In this document: positions 16,870 to 25,597 of the stretch, piece by piece
Layout of the letters: each line of letters begins with the position of its first letter
Numbering within the stretch: position 1 is the stretch's first letter
Source: Phycisphaerae bacterium
Lineage (GTDB): Bacteria; Planctomycetota; Phycisphaerae; JAJVII01
Length of the DNA: 64,000 bases
Assembly: GCA_022072085.1 (NCBI GenBank)
Contig: JAJVII010000025.1
Location: forward strand, 1 to 64,000
Direction of reading: 5' to 3'
Position numbers and translations under genes: made by a program
Notes under the pieces: model-generated
Database searches by the model: none
Told to the model about the DNA's origin: nothing
Seen by the model: the letters and a program-made list of their open reading frames with translations, nothing else

Positions 16870-17787
16870 CTACTTCCGTGCCTTCCTTCGCAACCCAAGC
16901 ACTCGCTGACGAAGACGTCTCCAGTCCATGATTTTCCTGCCACGGTGAAGCATCCGGTGACAATTGGAGCACACTAGGACTATGTCATCGACGGTGAGAC
17001 GCTTGCCGCCTCTTGGCGCGGCTGCAAGAGACTTCTTGTGGTGCCCTTCAATAAAGCCATCTCCCAGGTCGCCATACATTTCCGCAAAACTCAAGCCGCA
17101 GACTTGACAGACACAGGGACGCGATCTCTTCGCGTCGCGAACAAGTGTCTGATTTCGAACCATAAGCTCACGGTTGATTTCCCTGCGGGCTCCGTCCAGG
17201 TACTCGCGCTGCCGCCGCGTCTCCTTGGCCTCCTGAACAGCAAGCGGGTTCCCAGGAAGCGGCTTGGCAAACAATGCCTCTGGCAGCTTCACCGTGCGAT
17301 CCAGGGCGATCAGTCTGGCACAAGGGTCGTGCTTCTCAAGCTCCGTCCGGAGAACAAGGGGGAACCGCTGAACGTCCTCTCTGCGAGCCATCCGCGCGTG
17401 GAACTTCCCCCCAGCGTCACGAAGAAGCAGAATGGCATCGCGCGGCGTTGACGTAGCCCCCGGGCGGTATGGGCGGGTGATCCTGCGCCACAGAGGATAC
17501 TCGCTTCCACTCCCGCCGAACTGGGCGGGCATAGCGCACTCGCCTCGCCTACGCCCCGAATATCCGGCTATCGTCAAGTCGGAAGCGGGAAGTCCTTGGG
17601 CCGGGTATGGCTGAAGCCTAACCAGCCAGATTCCTTGGCGGTTCGGGGGGAGCCCGATGAACGCCCGGACCAACTTCCGACGGAAGCAAAAGCGGATGTC
17701 ATGCGTCCCGCCAACATCTTTGTGCCCCGCTGCTACACGACTGTCCAGCGAGCCGAGCCAGAAGCACAGGGCTGATTGGATGTTCAT
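16870..17787 (-). CDS. HNH endonuclease (McrA/ZF-HNH type) in defence operon
   Basis: Two ATGs are possible, 17802 and 17787; AAGGGA lies 6 bases before 17787, so that start is chosen (305 residues). The last third is a clear HNH domain with zinc-binding cysteines: CQVCGLSFAEMYGD at ~227, FIEGHHKKSL at ~244 (catalytic HH), VCSNCHRMLHRG at ~275. The N-terminal 190 residues include IWLVRLQPYP and YPLWRRITRPYRPGATSTPR, the latter similar to the start of target-recognition regions in other HNH restriction proteins. It lies between the methyltransferase (30 bases) and helicase (137 bases) genes. It may be a modification-sensitive nuclease of the same system or an inserted solitary gene. Confidence 0.8.
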   Translation of the reverse strand: MNIQSALCFWLGSLDSRVAAGHKDVGGTHDIRFCFRRKLVRAFIGLPPNRQGIWLVRLQPYPAQGLPASDLTIAGYSGRRRGECAMPAQFGGSGSEYPLWRRITRPYRPGATSTPRDAILLLRDAGGKFHARMARREDVQRFPLVLRTELEKHDPCARLIALDRTVKLPEALFAKPLPGNPLAVQEAKETRRQREYLDGARREINRELMVRNQTLVRDAKRSRPCVCQVCGLSFAEMYGDLGDGFIEGHHKKSLAAAPRGGKRLTVDDIVLVCSNCHRMLHRGRKIMDWRRLRQRVLGLRRKARK

Positions 17788-17817
17788 GGGAGTTCCCTTC
17801 ATCCCAGCGAATGGAGG

Positions 17818-20800
17818 CTAAGCAAGGCCATAGGCCCGTATGGCCAGGTCATTCAAGACAGCGGGATCTGCAGCGGTGGGCGTTTCGGTCAAATTCCTGC
17901 CACAGGCAATCAACTCCCGCATGACCGCATCGTCGGGGTGCAACTCTGGCATGGGGATGCTGTCCAATTGGTATTTCTGGATATGGGGATATAAGGTCTC
18001 ATCCGAGTTGTAAGCGTTTCTGAACCACCAGCGCACAAGTGGACTGTTGAGTAGGGCGGCAAGGGCGAAGCACATTTCCTCTCGACACCTGGGAGGATGA
18101 CCGTTGTAGACCGTATTGAAGTTGGCGTACCCCTTGAAATCAACTGCCGCCACTGGGTGGGGGGCAACAAATCGTAGCAGCAACTTTGGAACCGTCCTGA
18201 AGAGTGCCGCTGGTTTGTATCTTGCGATCGGCTCAAGGTTAAGAGGTATGAAGAGCCCCTGGGGGACTATCTGGAACTCGCGGACGCCCTCGCCGGAAAG
18301 AACAGGGACTGCGCCTCTCGCGGGAGTGTCCAACACGTTGTCGTCGTTTCTTCCGCATTCCATGCCGCGAGTAATCTCAAGGTAGTCAGAAAGCCGACGG
18401 GGAGCTTCGATGATTCTTTGAAAACGTGTAACGTCGTCGGGTTGAAGTGGTGTAATGAATGGCCTGTCGGGCAGAACCCGAAGCAGAGCGATCGGCAGCG
18501 ACTTGAATTTTGACTTTCCGGTAGCATCAAACACACCCATTCCAACATCCGAATTCCGTGAGTCGTGCCTATGGATGACGATGCTAGCCGCCACGGTCGG
18601 ATCATCGAACGGTGCTCCACAATCCAGGACCTCCGAAGGCCCGGCGGCGTCGAAGAATCTTTCTCGAAGCGAGAGGAAGTCGTGGTTGGTGGAAACACGC
18701 GTGGGGACGATCATGCCAAGAGCAAATGGACAGGCATCGGATTGCTCAAATCGCTCGAGGAATACTGCAAAGATGTCCCAATTCCGTGCGGCAGCCTCGA
18801 AAGTGATTCTTGCGTATCCTGAGAACTCAACATCCATTGTGCCGGTACGCACGCCTAGGTATGGCGGATTCCCAACCACCGCGTCGAATCCGGCTTGCGC
18901 CGGCGGCCGGTGCTCGATCTGCCGCTGTGTGCCGGGGCGCAGGCCGAAGAAGCACTCGGGGAACTCCAGTTCCCAGTGGAAGAACCGCCGCTGGTCGGCG
19001 GCGGCGATGGCGGCGTCGACCATCTTGCGGTCGATCGGGCGGAGGCTCTTGAACAGCGACTCCCTGCTGGTCAGATCGAGGTCGCTGGCGTGCTGGAGCA
19101 GCGTGAGGGCGCCCGGCACGCCGAAGTGCGGGGCGATCAGGATGTCCAGGATCACCTGGTAGCCGGACAGCTCCCGGCGGGCGTTGGCGTAGAGGTCGGC
19201 TGAGCGGTGGACCTCGGCGGCGGTGGCGTCGGCCATCGAGGCGACGGTGAGCACGTTGCCGATGGCCCGCAGCATGGGGGCGTAGTCGATGCGGAAGAGC
19301 TGATCGTGGACAGCCTCGTCGAGCTGGGCGAACGTCGCCCCGATCAGGCTGTTGCCGCAGCGCAGGTGGTGGTCGAGGAACGACAGCGGGGCGCCCAGCG
19401 TGAACGCGTCCAGCCAGAGCGAGACCTTGGCCAGCTCGACGGCCATCGGGTTGAGGTCCACGCCGTAGATGCAGCGTTTGAGCACGTGCCGCTTGAGCAG
19501 GTGGACATCGGTCAGCTTATCGGGGTCCACGGCCACGCCCTGGTCGGCCAGGCTCTCCAGGATGCTGCGACGGGTACGCTCCAGGGCGGTCGCGATCGGG
19601 TTGATGGGAAAGCCGTTGAGGAAGTCCAGCAGCTTGTCGGTGACAAAATCCACAGCCTCGACCAGGAAGTGGCCGCTGCCCATGGCCGGGTCGAGCACCT
19701 TGCAGTCGAACAGCTTGTCCACGAGTTCGGCATTGGAGTCATAGGTTCGCGAAGCGGCCTCGGCTTTGGCGGCGGCCTCAAAGTCAGCCTTGGTCGTCCA
19801 CTTTCCGCCAAGCAGACCGGGGCCTGCCCGCAGATTGGCCAAGTGCCGCTGATAGTCCTTCTCGGCCTGACGCAGGGCGGGGCGCAGGGCTTCGAGCTTG
19901 GCGGCCAGGACCGGGCCAACCGTGTTCTCGACGATGTATTCGACGATGTGGTCGGGCGTGTAGTAGCTGCCCGAGGCGCGGCGCTCGGACTTGTCGTTGG
20001 CCAGGTAGACCTCGCCCTTGCGTACGGCCACCTCGGCCCGGCGTCGGCTGCCCTTGCCCTTGGCGGCGGCCAGGGGGATGACCTTCTCGGCGCCCTTTTC
20101 CTTGACGGTCGTCAGGGGTTCGGCGGCGATCTTGAGCTTGAACTCCAGCAGGCCCTCGTAAATCGAGCCGAGCTGGCGGACGCCCAGCGACTTGTAGTCG
20201 ATGAAGACCATCGCGAAGGTCTTCTCGTCCGGGTCGCGGGACAGGTGGTCGATGGCCTGGGCGAGGAACAGGTCGGGGACCTTGTGGGCCTTGAGGAACC
20301 GGGCGATGCGGGCCTCGCGGGAGTCGTCTTTCTTGTCCGGCTTGGCCAGGAACAGCCCGCCGTTGTAGGTCGGCACGTTCAGCGCCGGATCGCCGGCATC
20401 CATCGCGGTGAACAGGTCGGCCAGGCGGTCGTAGAGCCGGGCCTGGTCCTTCCTGTAAGTTCCGGCCAGCTTGTCATCGACTTCCGACTCAGCCACGCCG
20501 GCGGCGTCGGCGATCTCCGCTTTGACCTTCCGCAGCGAGGCGGCGAAATACGGGCTCTCGCGGACCGGCAACAGGTCGCGGCTCTCGGCGTAGAGCAGAA
20601 ATAGCAGTCGGTAGAGCAGCGTCAGGCAGCCCTCGCGGATGGCCTCCAACTCCTCGTCGGTCGGCGGCTTGGTCAGGTCCAACCTGCCCTTGCGGTCGGC
20701 CAGGAAGCCGCTGGCCAGGTGCGGGACGATATGCTCGAAGACCCGCCTCTTCAGCCGCTGCTCGACCTGCTTGGCGTAGTCGCGGCTGCCGGCGACGACG

Positions 20801-21972
20801 GTATCCAGCCAACACTTGGCCTCCGCCTGGGGTTCGGCCAATTGCGCGAATGCCTGTGGGCGGAAGAACAGCCACCAGTAGCGGAAGGCCTCGCCGGGGT
20901 CGGTCTCGCCGGTCTCGACGAGGGCCTCAGCCAGATCCACCTCGTAGAAGTTCGTGCTGCGGGAGTGCGCCCGCCGGCTGTAAAGGCGCCAGAGCCGGCC
21001 GTTGGTGATGATCGCCCAGTCGGCGTCGCCGCGTTCCAAGACGGAGACGACTGAAGCGCCCGGGTTTTCTTCGGGCGTCTGCTGGTCGGCCGGGTCCGGC
21101 CCGTCCAGCCAGCGGTCCCACTGATAGACCAGGGCGGCAGTGAGCTTGCCGCCCTTGGCGTCCTTGAGCACGTAGTCGGGGGTGGCGGCGGCGTCTTTGG
21201 CGGCCTTGCCCTGGGTGCGCTTGAAGCCGAGGGCATCGAACAGCGGCTCAACCAGGCCCTCCCGGGTGGCGGCCTCGTCCTTGCCGTTGAAGCGTTCGCG
21301 GGCGTCGGCCATTACCTGGCGGACGGCGGCGAAGGCAGCGTTGGGGCTCTCGGCCCAGGCGGGTGACTCCTGGAGCCGCGTGTTCAGATAGTGGTCGGCG
21401 AAGAGGGCCCGGTTCTGGTAGTACTCGCCCGTGTAGACGGCGGCCTCGAAGACGCTGCGGAGCTTGTCGAACTGGTCGAGGGCGTCCCGCTGGGTGAAGG
21501 TCAGGCGGCGAAGGATGCGCAAGTCGAGCCGGCTGGGCGACTTTCGCAGGACGGAGTAGACCTTCGGCACGGGCTTGTAGGCCGCCACGGCGGCCGGGCC
21601 GTGCTGGTGGCGCTTGACCTTGTCGATCAGGACGAATTCGAGAACCTGAAAGTCGCGGGTCAGGATGATCAGGTGGTCCTGGCTGAATCGGCCGAGGGCC
21701 CGGACCAGATCGTTGCGGGCCTTGGCGGTGACGGAGCGGACCTGGGCGAAGACGACGCGGAGAAAGCCCTCCGGGTCTTCGCTGAGCAGCTCGATCCGGC
21801 GGAAGACGCCGTCGCCATCGGCGATGCCAACGGCCTCAGTGGTCATCGCGGCTCGCTTGGCGGTGTCATACCCGCGCTGCTGGAAGAACTCGGCGATTGC
21901 GTCCGCCGATGCCATCGCCGCCACATCCTGAGCGGTGGTGTCTGCGTCAATGTTCGCCCGCGTGCTGGCCAT
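17818..21972 (-). CDS. Large Eco57I-type N6-adenine DNA methyltransferase with degenerate nuclease region
   Basis: A 1384-residue protein with GGGGAG upstream of the ATG. The SAM-binding motif I is LDPAMGSGHFLVEAV at ~760 and the catalytic motif IV is VVGNPPYLGV at ~1035, typical of gamma-type m6A enzymes. The last ~250 residues (LEITRGMECGRNDDN on) correspond to a target-recognition region. The N-terminal ~350 residues resemble type IIG proteins, where a PD...ExK nuclease would sit; here the site reads ATPDYVLKD at ~264 followed by LTAALVYQWDRW, with no ExK. So it probably methylates but does not cut by itself. First gene of the minus-strand operon; the PLD helicase and HNH proteins are likely effectors. 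Confidence 0.85.
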   Translation of the reverse strand: MASTRANIDADTTAQDVAAMASADAIAEFFQQRGYDTAKRAAMTTEAVGIADGDGVFRRIELLSEDPEGFLRVVFAQVRSVTAKARNDLVRALGRFSQDHLIILTRDFQVLEFVLIDKVKRHQHGPAAVAAYKPVPKVYSVLRKSPSRLDLRILRRLTFTQRDALDQFDKLRSVFEAAVYTGEYYQNRALFADHYLNTRLQESPAWAESPNAAFAAVRQVMADARERFNGKDEAATREGLVEPLFDALGFKRTQGKAAKDAAATPDYVLKDAKGGKLTAALVYQWDRWLDGPDPADQQTPEENPGASVVSVLERGDADWAIITNGRLWRLYSRRAHSRSTNFYEVDLAEALVETGETDPGEAFRYWWLFFRPQAFAQLAEPQAEAKCWLDTVVAGSRDYAKQVEQRLKRRVFEHIVPHLASGFLADRKGRLDLTKPPTDEELEAIREGCLTLLYRLLFLLYAESRDLLPVRESPYFAASLRKVKAEIADAAGVAESEVDDKLAGTYRKDQARLYDRLADLFTAMDAGDPALNVPTYNGGLFLAKPDKKDDSREARIARFLKAHKVPDLFLAQAIDHLSRDPDEKTFAMVFIDYKSLGVRQLGSIYEGLLEFKLKIAAEPLTTVKEKGAEKVIPLAAAKGKGSRRRAEVAVRKGEVYLANDKSERRASGSYYTPDHIVEYIVENTVGPVLAAKLEALRPALRQAEKDYQRHLANLRAGPGLLGGKWTTKADFEAAAKAEAASRTYDSNAELVDKLFDCKVLDPAMGSGHFLVEAVDFVTDKLLDFLNGFPINPIATALERTRRSILESLADQGVAVDPDKLTDVHLLKRHVLKRCIYGVDLNPMAVELAKVSLWLDAFTLGAPLSFLDHHLRCGNSLIGATFAQLDEAVHDQLFRIDYAPMLRAIGNVLTVASMADATAAEVHRSADLYANARRELSGYQVILDILIAPHFGVPGALTLLQHASDLDLTSRESLFKSLRPIDRKMVDAAIAAADQRRFFHWELEFPECFFGLRPGTQRQIEHRPPAQAGFDAVVGNPPYLGVRTGTMDVEFSGYARITFEAAARNWDIFAVFLERFEQSDACPFALGMIVPTRVSTNHDFLSLRERFFDAAGPSEVLDCGAPFDDPTVAASIVIHRHDSRNSDVGMGVFDATGKSKFKSLPIALLRVLPDRPFITPLQPDDVTRFQRIIEAPRRLSDYLEITRGMECGRNDDNVLDTPARGAVPVLSGEGVREFQIVPQGLFIPLNLEPIARYKPAALFRTVPKLLLRFVAPHPVAAVDFKGYANFNTVYNGHPPRCREEMCFALAALLNSPLVRWWFRNAYNSDETLYPHIQKYQLDSIPMPELHPDDAVMRELIACGRNLTETPTAADPAVLNDLAIRAYGLA

Positions 21973-22010
21973 CTACGCTCCCCGAGGAAGCCGAAAAGGA
22001 TCAGGCCACG

Positions 22011-22039
22011 ATCTTACCCGCGTCCGCGACGGCGAGCAA
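22011..22039 (-). promoter_or_regulatory. Candidate sigma70-type promoter of the methyltransferase operon
   Basis: On the minus strand, TTGCTC (22039-22034) and TAAGAT (22016-22011) are 17 bases apart, 39 bases upstream of the methyltransferase ATG at 21972. It is the only good pair found in this 178-base divergent spacer. Pattern match only. Confidence 0.4.
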
Positions 22040-22150
22040 TATCCCCCGGCGCGGTCTTGTGTTACGGCCATCGACGTGACAGAATGTTGACGGCGGGCTG
22101 TCGGGGCAGGGTTGGGCCGCCGTACGGATTCCTTTCGCGGGGACGAGACG

Positions 22151-22837
22151 ATGGCCAAGAAGCGTTCTCAACTGGTTTGCCAGTACGTGGAGAACCTCTC
22201 GCGGGCGATGCTTGAGGATTACCAGGCCGTCATCCGCGACTTTGTGCGGCGGCGGAGCGGCGTCTATGCGCTCTATCGTCGGGGCAAGCTGTACTACGTC
22301 GGTCTGGCCAGCAGCTTGCTCGGGCGGCTGAAGCACCATCTGCGCGACCATCACGCCAACACCTGGGACCATTTCAGCATCTACCTGACGGTAGGCACGG
22401 CTTACATGAAGGAGATTGAGTCGGTCCTAATTCGGATTGCCGACCCGCCCGGCAACAAGATGAAGGGCAGGTTCGTCAAGTGCGAGAACCTGCTGGGTAA
22501 GCTCAAGGGCGAGTATCGGAAACGGAGAAAGGAAGAAGAGTCGCGGCTGTTTGGCGGGTACCAGCGCCGCCGTCGGGCTCGCCAGGAGAGTGGCAAGACG
22601 TACCCCCTGGCGGTCTACATGCCAAGGGTGAAGAAGCTGCGAGCCCGTTACAAGGGCAGGGTCATTCGAGCTTGGGTCCGCCGGGACGGTCGGATTCGCC
22701 TGAACGGCAAGCTCTATCCATCTCCCTCGAAGGCGGCGGCAGCCGCTTGTGGGCGACGCACGTGCAACGGCTGGCACTTCTGGCGCTACGAGCGTGCTCC
22801 TGGCGATTGGGTTCGCCTCATGGAACTCAGGGCATAG
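22151..22837 (+). CDS. GIY-YIG nuclease fused to a RAMA domain
   Basis: A 228-residue protein; ATG 22151 is preferred over 22112 because the protein-like sequence begins at MAKKRSQL. The GIY-YIG catalytic set is complete: GVYALY at ~36, YYVGLAS at ~50, the arginine of LLGRLKHH, a glutamate in MKEIESVLIR at ~88 and an asparagine in PPGNKMKG at ~100. After a basic linker rich in RRKEEES, residues ~167-226 match the RAMA domain (GRIRLNGKLYPSPSKAAAAA, then NGWHFW and a final L.ELR). RAMA domains were predicted to read modified adenine and are fused to restriction and methylase proteins. A nuclease with a modification reader next to a methyltransferase operon suggests a modification-dependent or modification-guarded nuclease. 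Divergent from that operon. Confidence 0.8.
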   Translation: MAKKRSQLVCQYVENLSRAMLEDYQAVIRDFVRRRSGVYALYRRGKLYYVGLASSLLGRLKHHLRDHHANTWDHFSIYLTVGTAYMKEIESVLIRIADPPGNKMKGRFVKCENLLGKLKGEYRKRRKEEESRLFGGYQRRRRARQESGKTYPLAVYMPRVKKLRARYKGRVIRAWVRRDGRIRLNGKLYPSPSKAAAAACGRRTCNGWHFWRYERAPGDWVRLMELRA

Positions 22838-22914
22838 CTATCGGAATCAGACCGTTGAAGTGAAGGAATGCGATTGGAGTTTGCTGTCGATGGCGGTGAT
22901 GCTGGAGTATAGTC

Positions 22915-23922
22915 GTGACCGATTTCGACGCATGGCTGACGGATCACCAAGTCGCCTGGCGGCGGAGGAACGTCCGCGATCAGCGGATGGGCAAGCAGAA
23001 CGGCCTGGAGCGGCCGTGGATTCTGCCAGCCGCATTGTGGGCCGAGGGACTCTGGCCGGGGATTCGCGAGTCGCTGCCGGCCTACTTGGACGAGAAGCAC
23101 GTCGAAAAGCACAAGGGCGTTCACAACCTGAAAAGCTCGTGGATGCTGTGTGCGAACCTCTACTTCCCGTTCCGCGAGCCGGGCGGGCTGGAGCTGCTGG
23201 CCGGCTTTCTGCGGGATCGCGTCTCGCCGCTGCTGCAGGCTGTCGAGGGCGTCGAGTTGGAGTATGAGGAGGCCCCACCGCTAGACCCGCGGACGCTGCT
23301 CGGCGAGCCGGCTGGCGGCGTGCGGGGAGCCAACCAAACCTCGCCCGACGTGGCGTTCATCGTGCGGACGTCGGCCGGCCGCGGGCTGATCCTGACCGAA
23401 AACAAGCTCGTTGAGCACTCGTTCTACCCGTGTGCCGGGCGGAAGTCGAGTGTGCAAAACCCGGACGGCAACCGTTGCCTCGACTGGCCAGCCGTGCAGG
23501 CCGACCCTGCCGGGCAGTGCTGGCAGATGCAATGGGAGACGCCCACCCGGCCGAACCGGCGATATTGGGAACTCATCCGGCTGGCCGACCATGCCCCGCG
23601 GACGCTCACGCAGTGCCCGGCGGCCACTGGCGGCTATCAGCTCTTTCGCCAGCAGGCGTTGGCGGAGGGCATCGCCGCCAGCGGCCGATACGAGCTGGTT
23701 GCGTCGTGCGTGGCCTTCGACGGCCGGAACGACACGCTGGTCGGCTGCCTTCGGGGGGCCGGCGTTGACAATTTCGCCACCGGCTGGGGCGATCTCTTCG
23801 CCGGGCGAACGCTGTTCCGCACCTGGACCCACGAGCAATGGGTCAATTGGGTTCAATCTCATGACCCAAACGGCTGCTGGCATAACTGGATATCTTACCT
23901 TCGAGACCGTTACGGCTACTAG
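22915..23922 (+). CDS. PD-(D/E)XK restriction endonuclease-like protein
   Basis: A 335-residue protein with a GTG start and GGAG 7 bases upstream. A helical N-terminal part (NLKSSWMLCANLYFPFR at ~70) precedes the nuclease core: TSPDVAFIVRT at ~142 supplies the first acidic residue, and LILTENKLVEHSFYPC at ~157 gives the ExK on a strand, followed by a conserved histidine. The second half has a W-rich helical region. It resembles the PGN_0703-type family of putative restriction endonucleases, which is mostly uncharacterised. It lies between the GIY-YIG/RAMA gene (77 bases) and the DUF3800 gene (51 bases), all on the plus strand. Confidence 0.65.
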   Translation: MTDFDAWLTDHQVAWRRRNVRDQRMGKQNGLERPWILPAALWAEGLWPGIRESLPAYLDEKHVEKHKGVHNLKSSWMLCANLYFPFREPGGLELLAGFLRDRVSPLLQAVEGVELEYEEAPPLDPRTLLGEPAGGVRGANQTSPDVAFIVRTSAGRGLILTENKLVEHSFYPCAGRKSSVQNPDGNRCLDWPAVQADPAGQCWQMQWETPTRPNRRYWELIRLADHAPRTLTQCPAATGGYQLFRQQALAEGIAASGRYELVASCVAFDGRNDTLVGCLRGAGVDNFATGWGDLFAGRTLFRTWTHEQWVNWVQSHDPNGCWHNWISYLRDRYGY

Positions 23923-23973
23923 CTCCTCCGCATTCGGCGAAGGAGTGCGTAGTCACCCGATGCGGGGGATAAG

Positions 23974-25113
23974 ATGGCCGAAGTCAATGCATTTGCCGAT
24001 GAATATGGCCAGCCGAACTTGGACACGGCTGCACAAGACGTCTCTACCCACTACATTGTGACGGCCATCATCGTCGAGGACCGAAAGAGCAGTCCGTTGC
24101 AGGAGAGCCTGGAACTGGTTCGGGCTACGCACTTTCAGACCGGCCCCATGAAGTCGTCGAGCATTGGCGACAATGATGACCGGCGCATTCGCGTACTCAG
24201 TGATTTTCGTGCGAAGGGCCTTATTGCCATCGCACTCGTGGTGGACAAGGAACTGATATCCAAGGAAAGTGGGCTTCGTTTCCAAAGACCTTTCCGGAGA
24301 TTCCTGAACCGCAAGCTCTATGACGAACTGTATGACACCTTTCCGTCTCTGCGCCTGATTGCCGATCGAGTCGGCAAGACCGACTTCATGATCCAGTTTC
24401 AGCGGTTCCTCGAGGAGCACCATCATCTCAATACCCTGTTCGACGATTCAGTCATGGAATGGGGCCACGCCCGCAACAACGTGATTCTTCAAGCCGCTGA
24501 CGTGGTTGCAGGATCACTCGGCCGTTGCTTCGATCGGAAGAAGCTGTCGCCGCGAGCGGATGAACTGCGACGAACAATGATTCCCTGGGTGCAACTGCGC
24601 GATTGGCCCTGGCGAGCGCCGACGGCGGCAGCGGACATGCTTGGGGTCGAAGATACGGCTGTTCGTGGGCTCTCGTTTCGGCGTGCCGAGGCGTTTGTGG
24701 AGCGGAATCATGCCAGCGACGACGAAGACGTTCGACACCAAGTTCAATGTCTGAAGTACTTGGTGTTCTATGCTGCACACATTGATTCTGAAGCCTACGT
24801 GCATGCGCCAGAGATCATTGCGAGCATCCAGGTCCCTCGGGCCATGACGTTGCGGCAATTTCAGACAAGAGTGATTGCCGGGCTGCGAGATGCTGACGTC
24901 TTGATCGCGAGCGACTCACGAGGCTATAAGCTTCCGTCAGGGATGAACGATGTTGTCAACTATCTGCGATGGACGAACAAGCAGGTCGAGCCCATGGTCA
25001 CGCGGGCTCGCCGCATGGCCCAAGCCATCGAATTGGCCAGCAACGGACAGGTCCGGCTCTTGGACGCTGAGGAGTTTGCGTTCTTGCGAGGGCCATCTCC
25101 TTATCCCGAATGA
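23974..25113 (+). CDS. DUF3800 (RNase H-like) protein with C-terminal helical domain
   Basis: A 379-residue protein with GGGGGA before the ATG. Residues 1-195 match DUF3800: the first acidic motif FADEYGQPNLD at ~7, and the last acidic motif ILQAADVVAGSLGR at ~170, which together with a central aspartate form an RNase H-like active site. DUF3800 genes are common in defence islands, function unknown. Residues 200-379 are an added region, mostly helical, with VPRAMTLRQFQTRVIAG and VVNYLRWTNKQVEPMV resembling a winged-helix or HTH protein. The acidic stretch ERNHASDDEDVRH separates the two. The longer tail is unlike the usual 200-250-residue DUF3800 protein. Confidence 0.7.
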   Translation: MAEVNAFADEYGQPNLDTAAQDVSTHYIVTAIIVEDRKSSPLQESLELVRATHFQTGPMKSSSIGDNDDRRIRVLSDFRAKGLIAIALVVDKELISKESGLRFQRPFRRFLNRKLYDELYDTFPSLRLIADRVGKTDFMIQFQRFLEEHHHLNTLFDDSVMEWGHARNNVILQAADVVAGSLGRCFDRKKLSPRADELRRTMIPWVQLRDWPWRAPTAAADMLGVEDTAVRGLSFRRAEAFVERNHASDDEDVRHQVQCLKYLVFYAAHIDSEAYVHAPEIIASIQVPRAMTLRQFQTRVIAGLRDADVLIASDSRGYKLPSGMNDVVNYLRWTNKQVEPMVTRARRMAQAIELASNGQVRLLDAEEFAFLRGPSPYPE

Positions 25114-25160
25114 GGGCTGCCGTCTGGGCAGATAGGGTTCGCGAGACGTATCTCCGCCTC

Positions 25161-25290
25161 CAGTCTTCGTTCGCCGCGAGAGGCCCTCGCGGCGAACTTC
25201 GCCTTGGCAAGCCAGTCCCACCCGGCGCGTCGTCCACGCCCAATGCAGCGAACGAAGACTGCCACGGCGTAGCAAAGCCAAGCCGGGCAT
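25161..25290. repeat. Nested palindromic intergenic element
   Basis: CAGTCTTCGTTCGC (25161-25174) and its exact reverse complement at 25248-25261 form an outer stem; within it, TTCGCCGCGAG (25170-25180) and CTCGCGGCGAA (25186-25196) form a perfect 11-bp inner hairpin. The right flank GCCACGGCGTAGC (25261-25273) is followed by AAGCCGGG, a sequence seen again at 34139-34163. It fills most of the 230-base gap before the small GIY-YIG gene. Confidence 0.65.
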
Positions 25291-25345
25291 CGCACAGCAA
25301 GTCGCGCCCTGGAAGACCTGGCCGATATCAACAGGCAGGTTTGTC

Positions 25346-25597
25346 ATGGACGAACCATTCCTCTACGTCCACATGCTGCCAAGCCTGGCGGAGCCAGAGC
25401 GATATTACGTCGGCCTTACTGAGGACTTGCAGGCCCGATTGCAGCGACACAATGCGGGGGATGTCCCCCACACGAGCAAGTTCCGACCCTGGCGGATCGA
25501 AACCGCCGTGGCTTTCCGATCCAAGACCAAGGCCGTCGCCTTCGAGCGATACCTCAAGACGCACTCAGGCCGGGCCTTCGCCTCAAAGCACTTCTGA
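25346..25597 (+). CDS. Small GIY-YIG domain protein (UPF0213/YhbQ-like)
   Basis: An 83-residue single-domain protein with AGGCAGG upstream of the ATG. GIY-YIG core: FLYVHML, YYVGLTEDLQARLQRHNAG, then the HTSKFRPW motif and a glutamate in AVAFERYLKTHSGRAF, all standard for the UPF0213 family. Members are small nuclease-fold proteins of unclear role in DNA repair. The domain is complete. It is the last gene of the plus-strand nuclease run. Confidence 0.8.
   Translation: MDEPFLYVHMLPSLAEPERYYVGLTEDLQARLQRHNAGDVPHTSKFRPWRIETAVAFRSKTKAVAFERYLKTHSGRAFASKHF

Noticed and set aside
19207-20604. Long plus-strand frame opposite the methyltransferase
   Set aside because: V, G, Q, D-rich shadow of the methyltransferase gene; no start signal.
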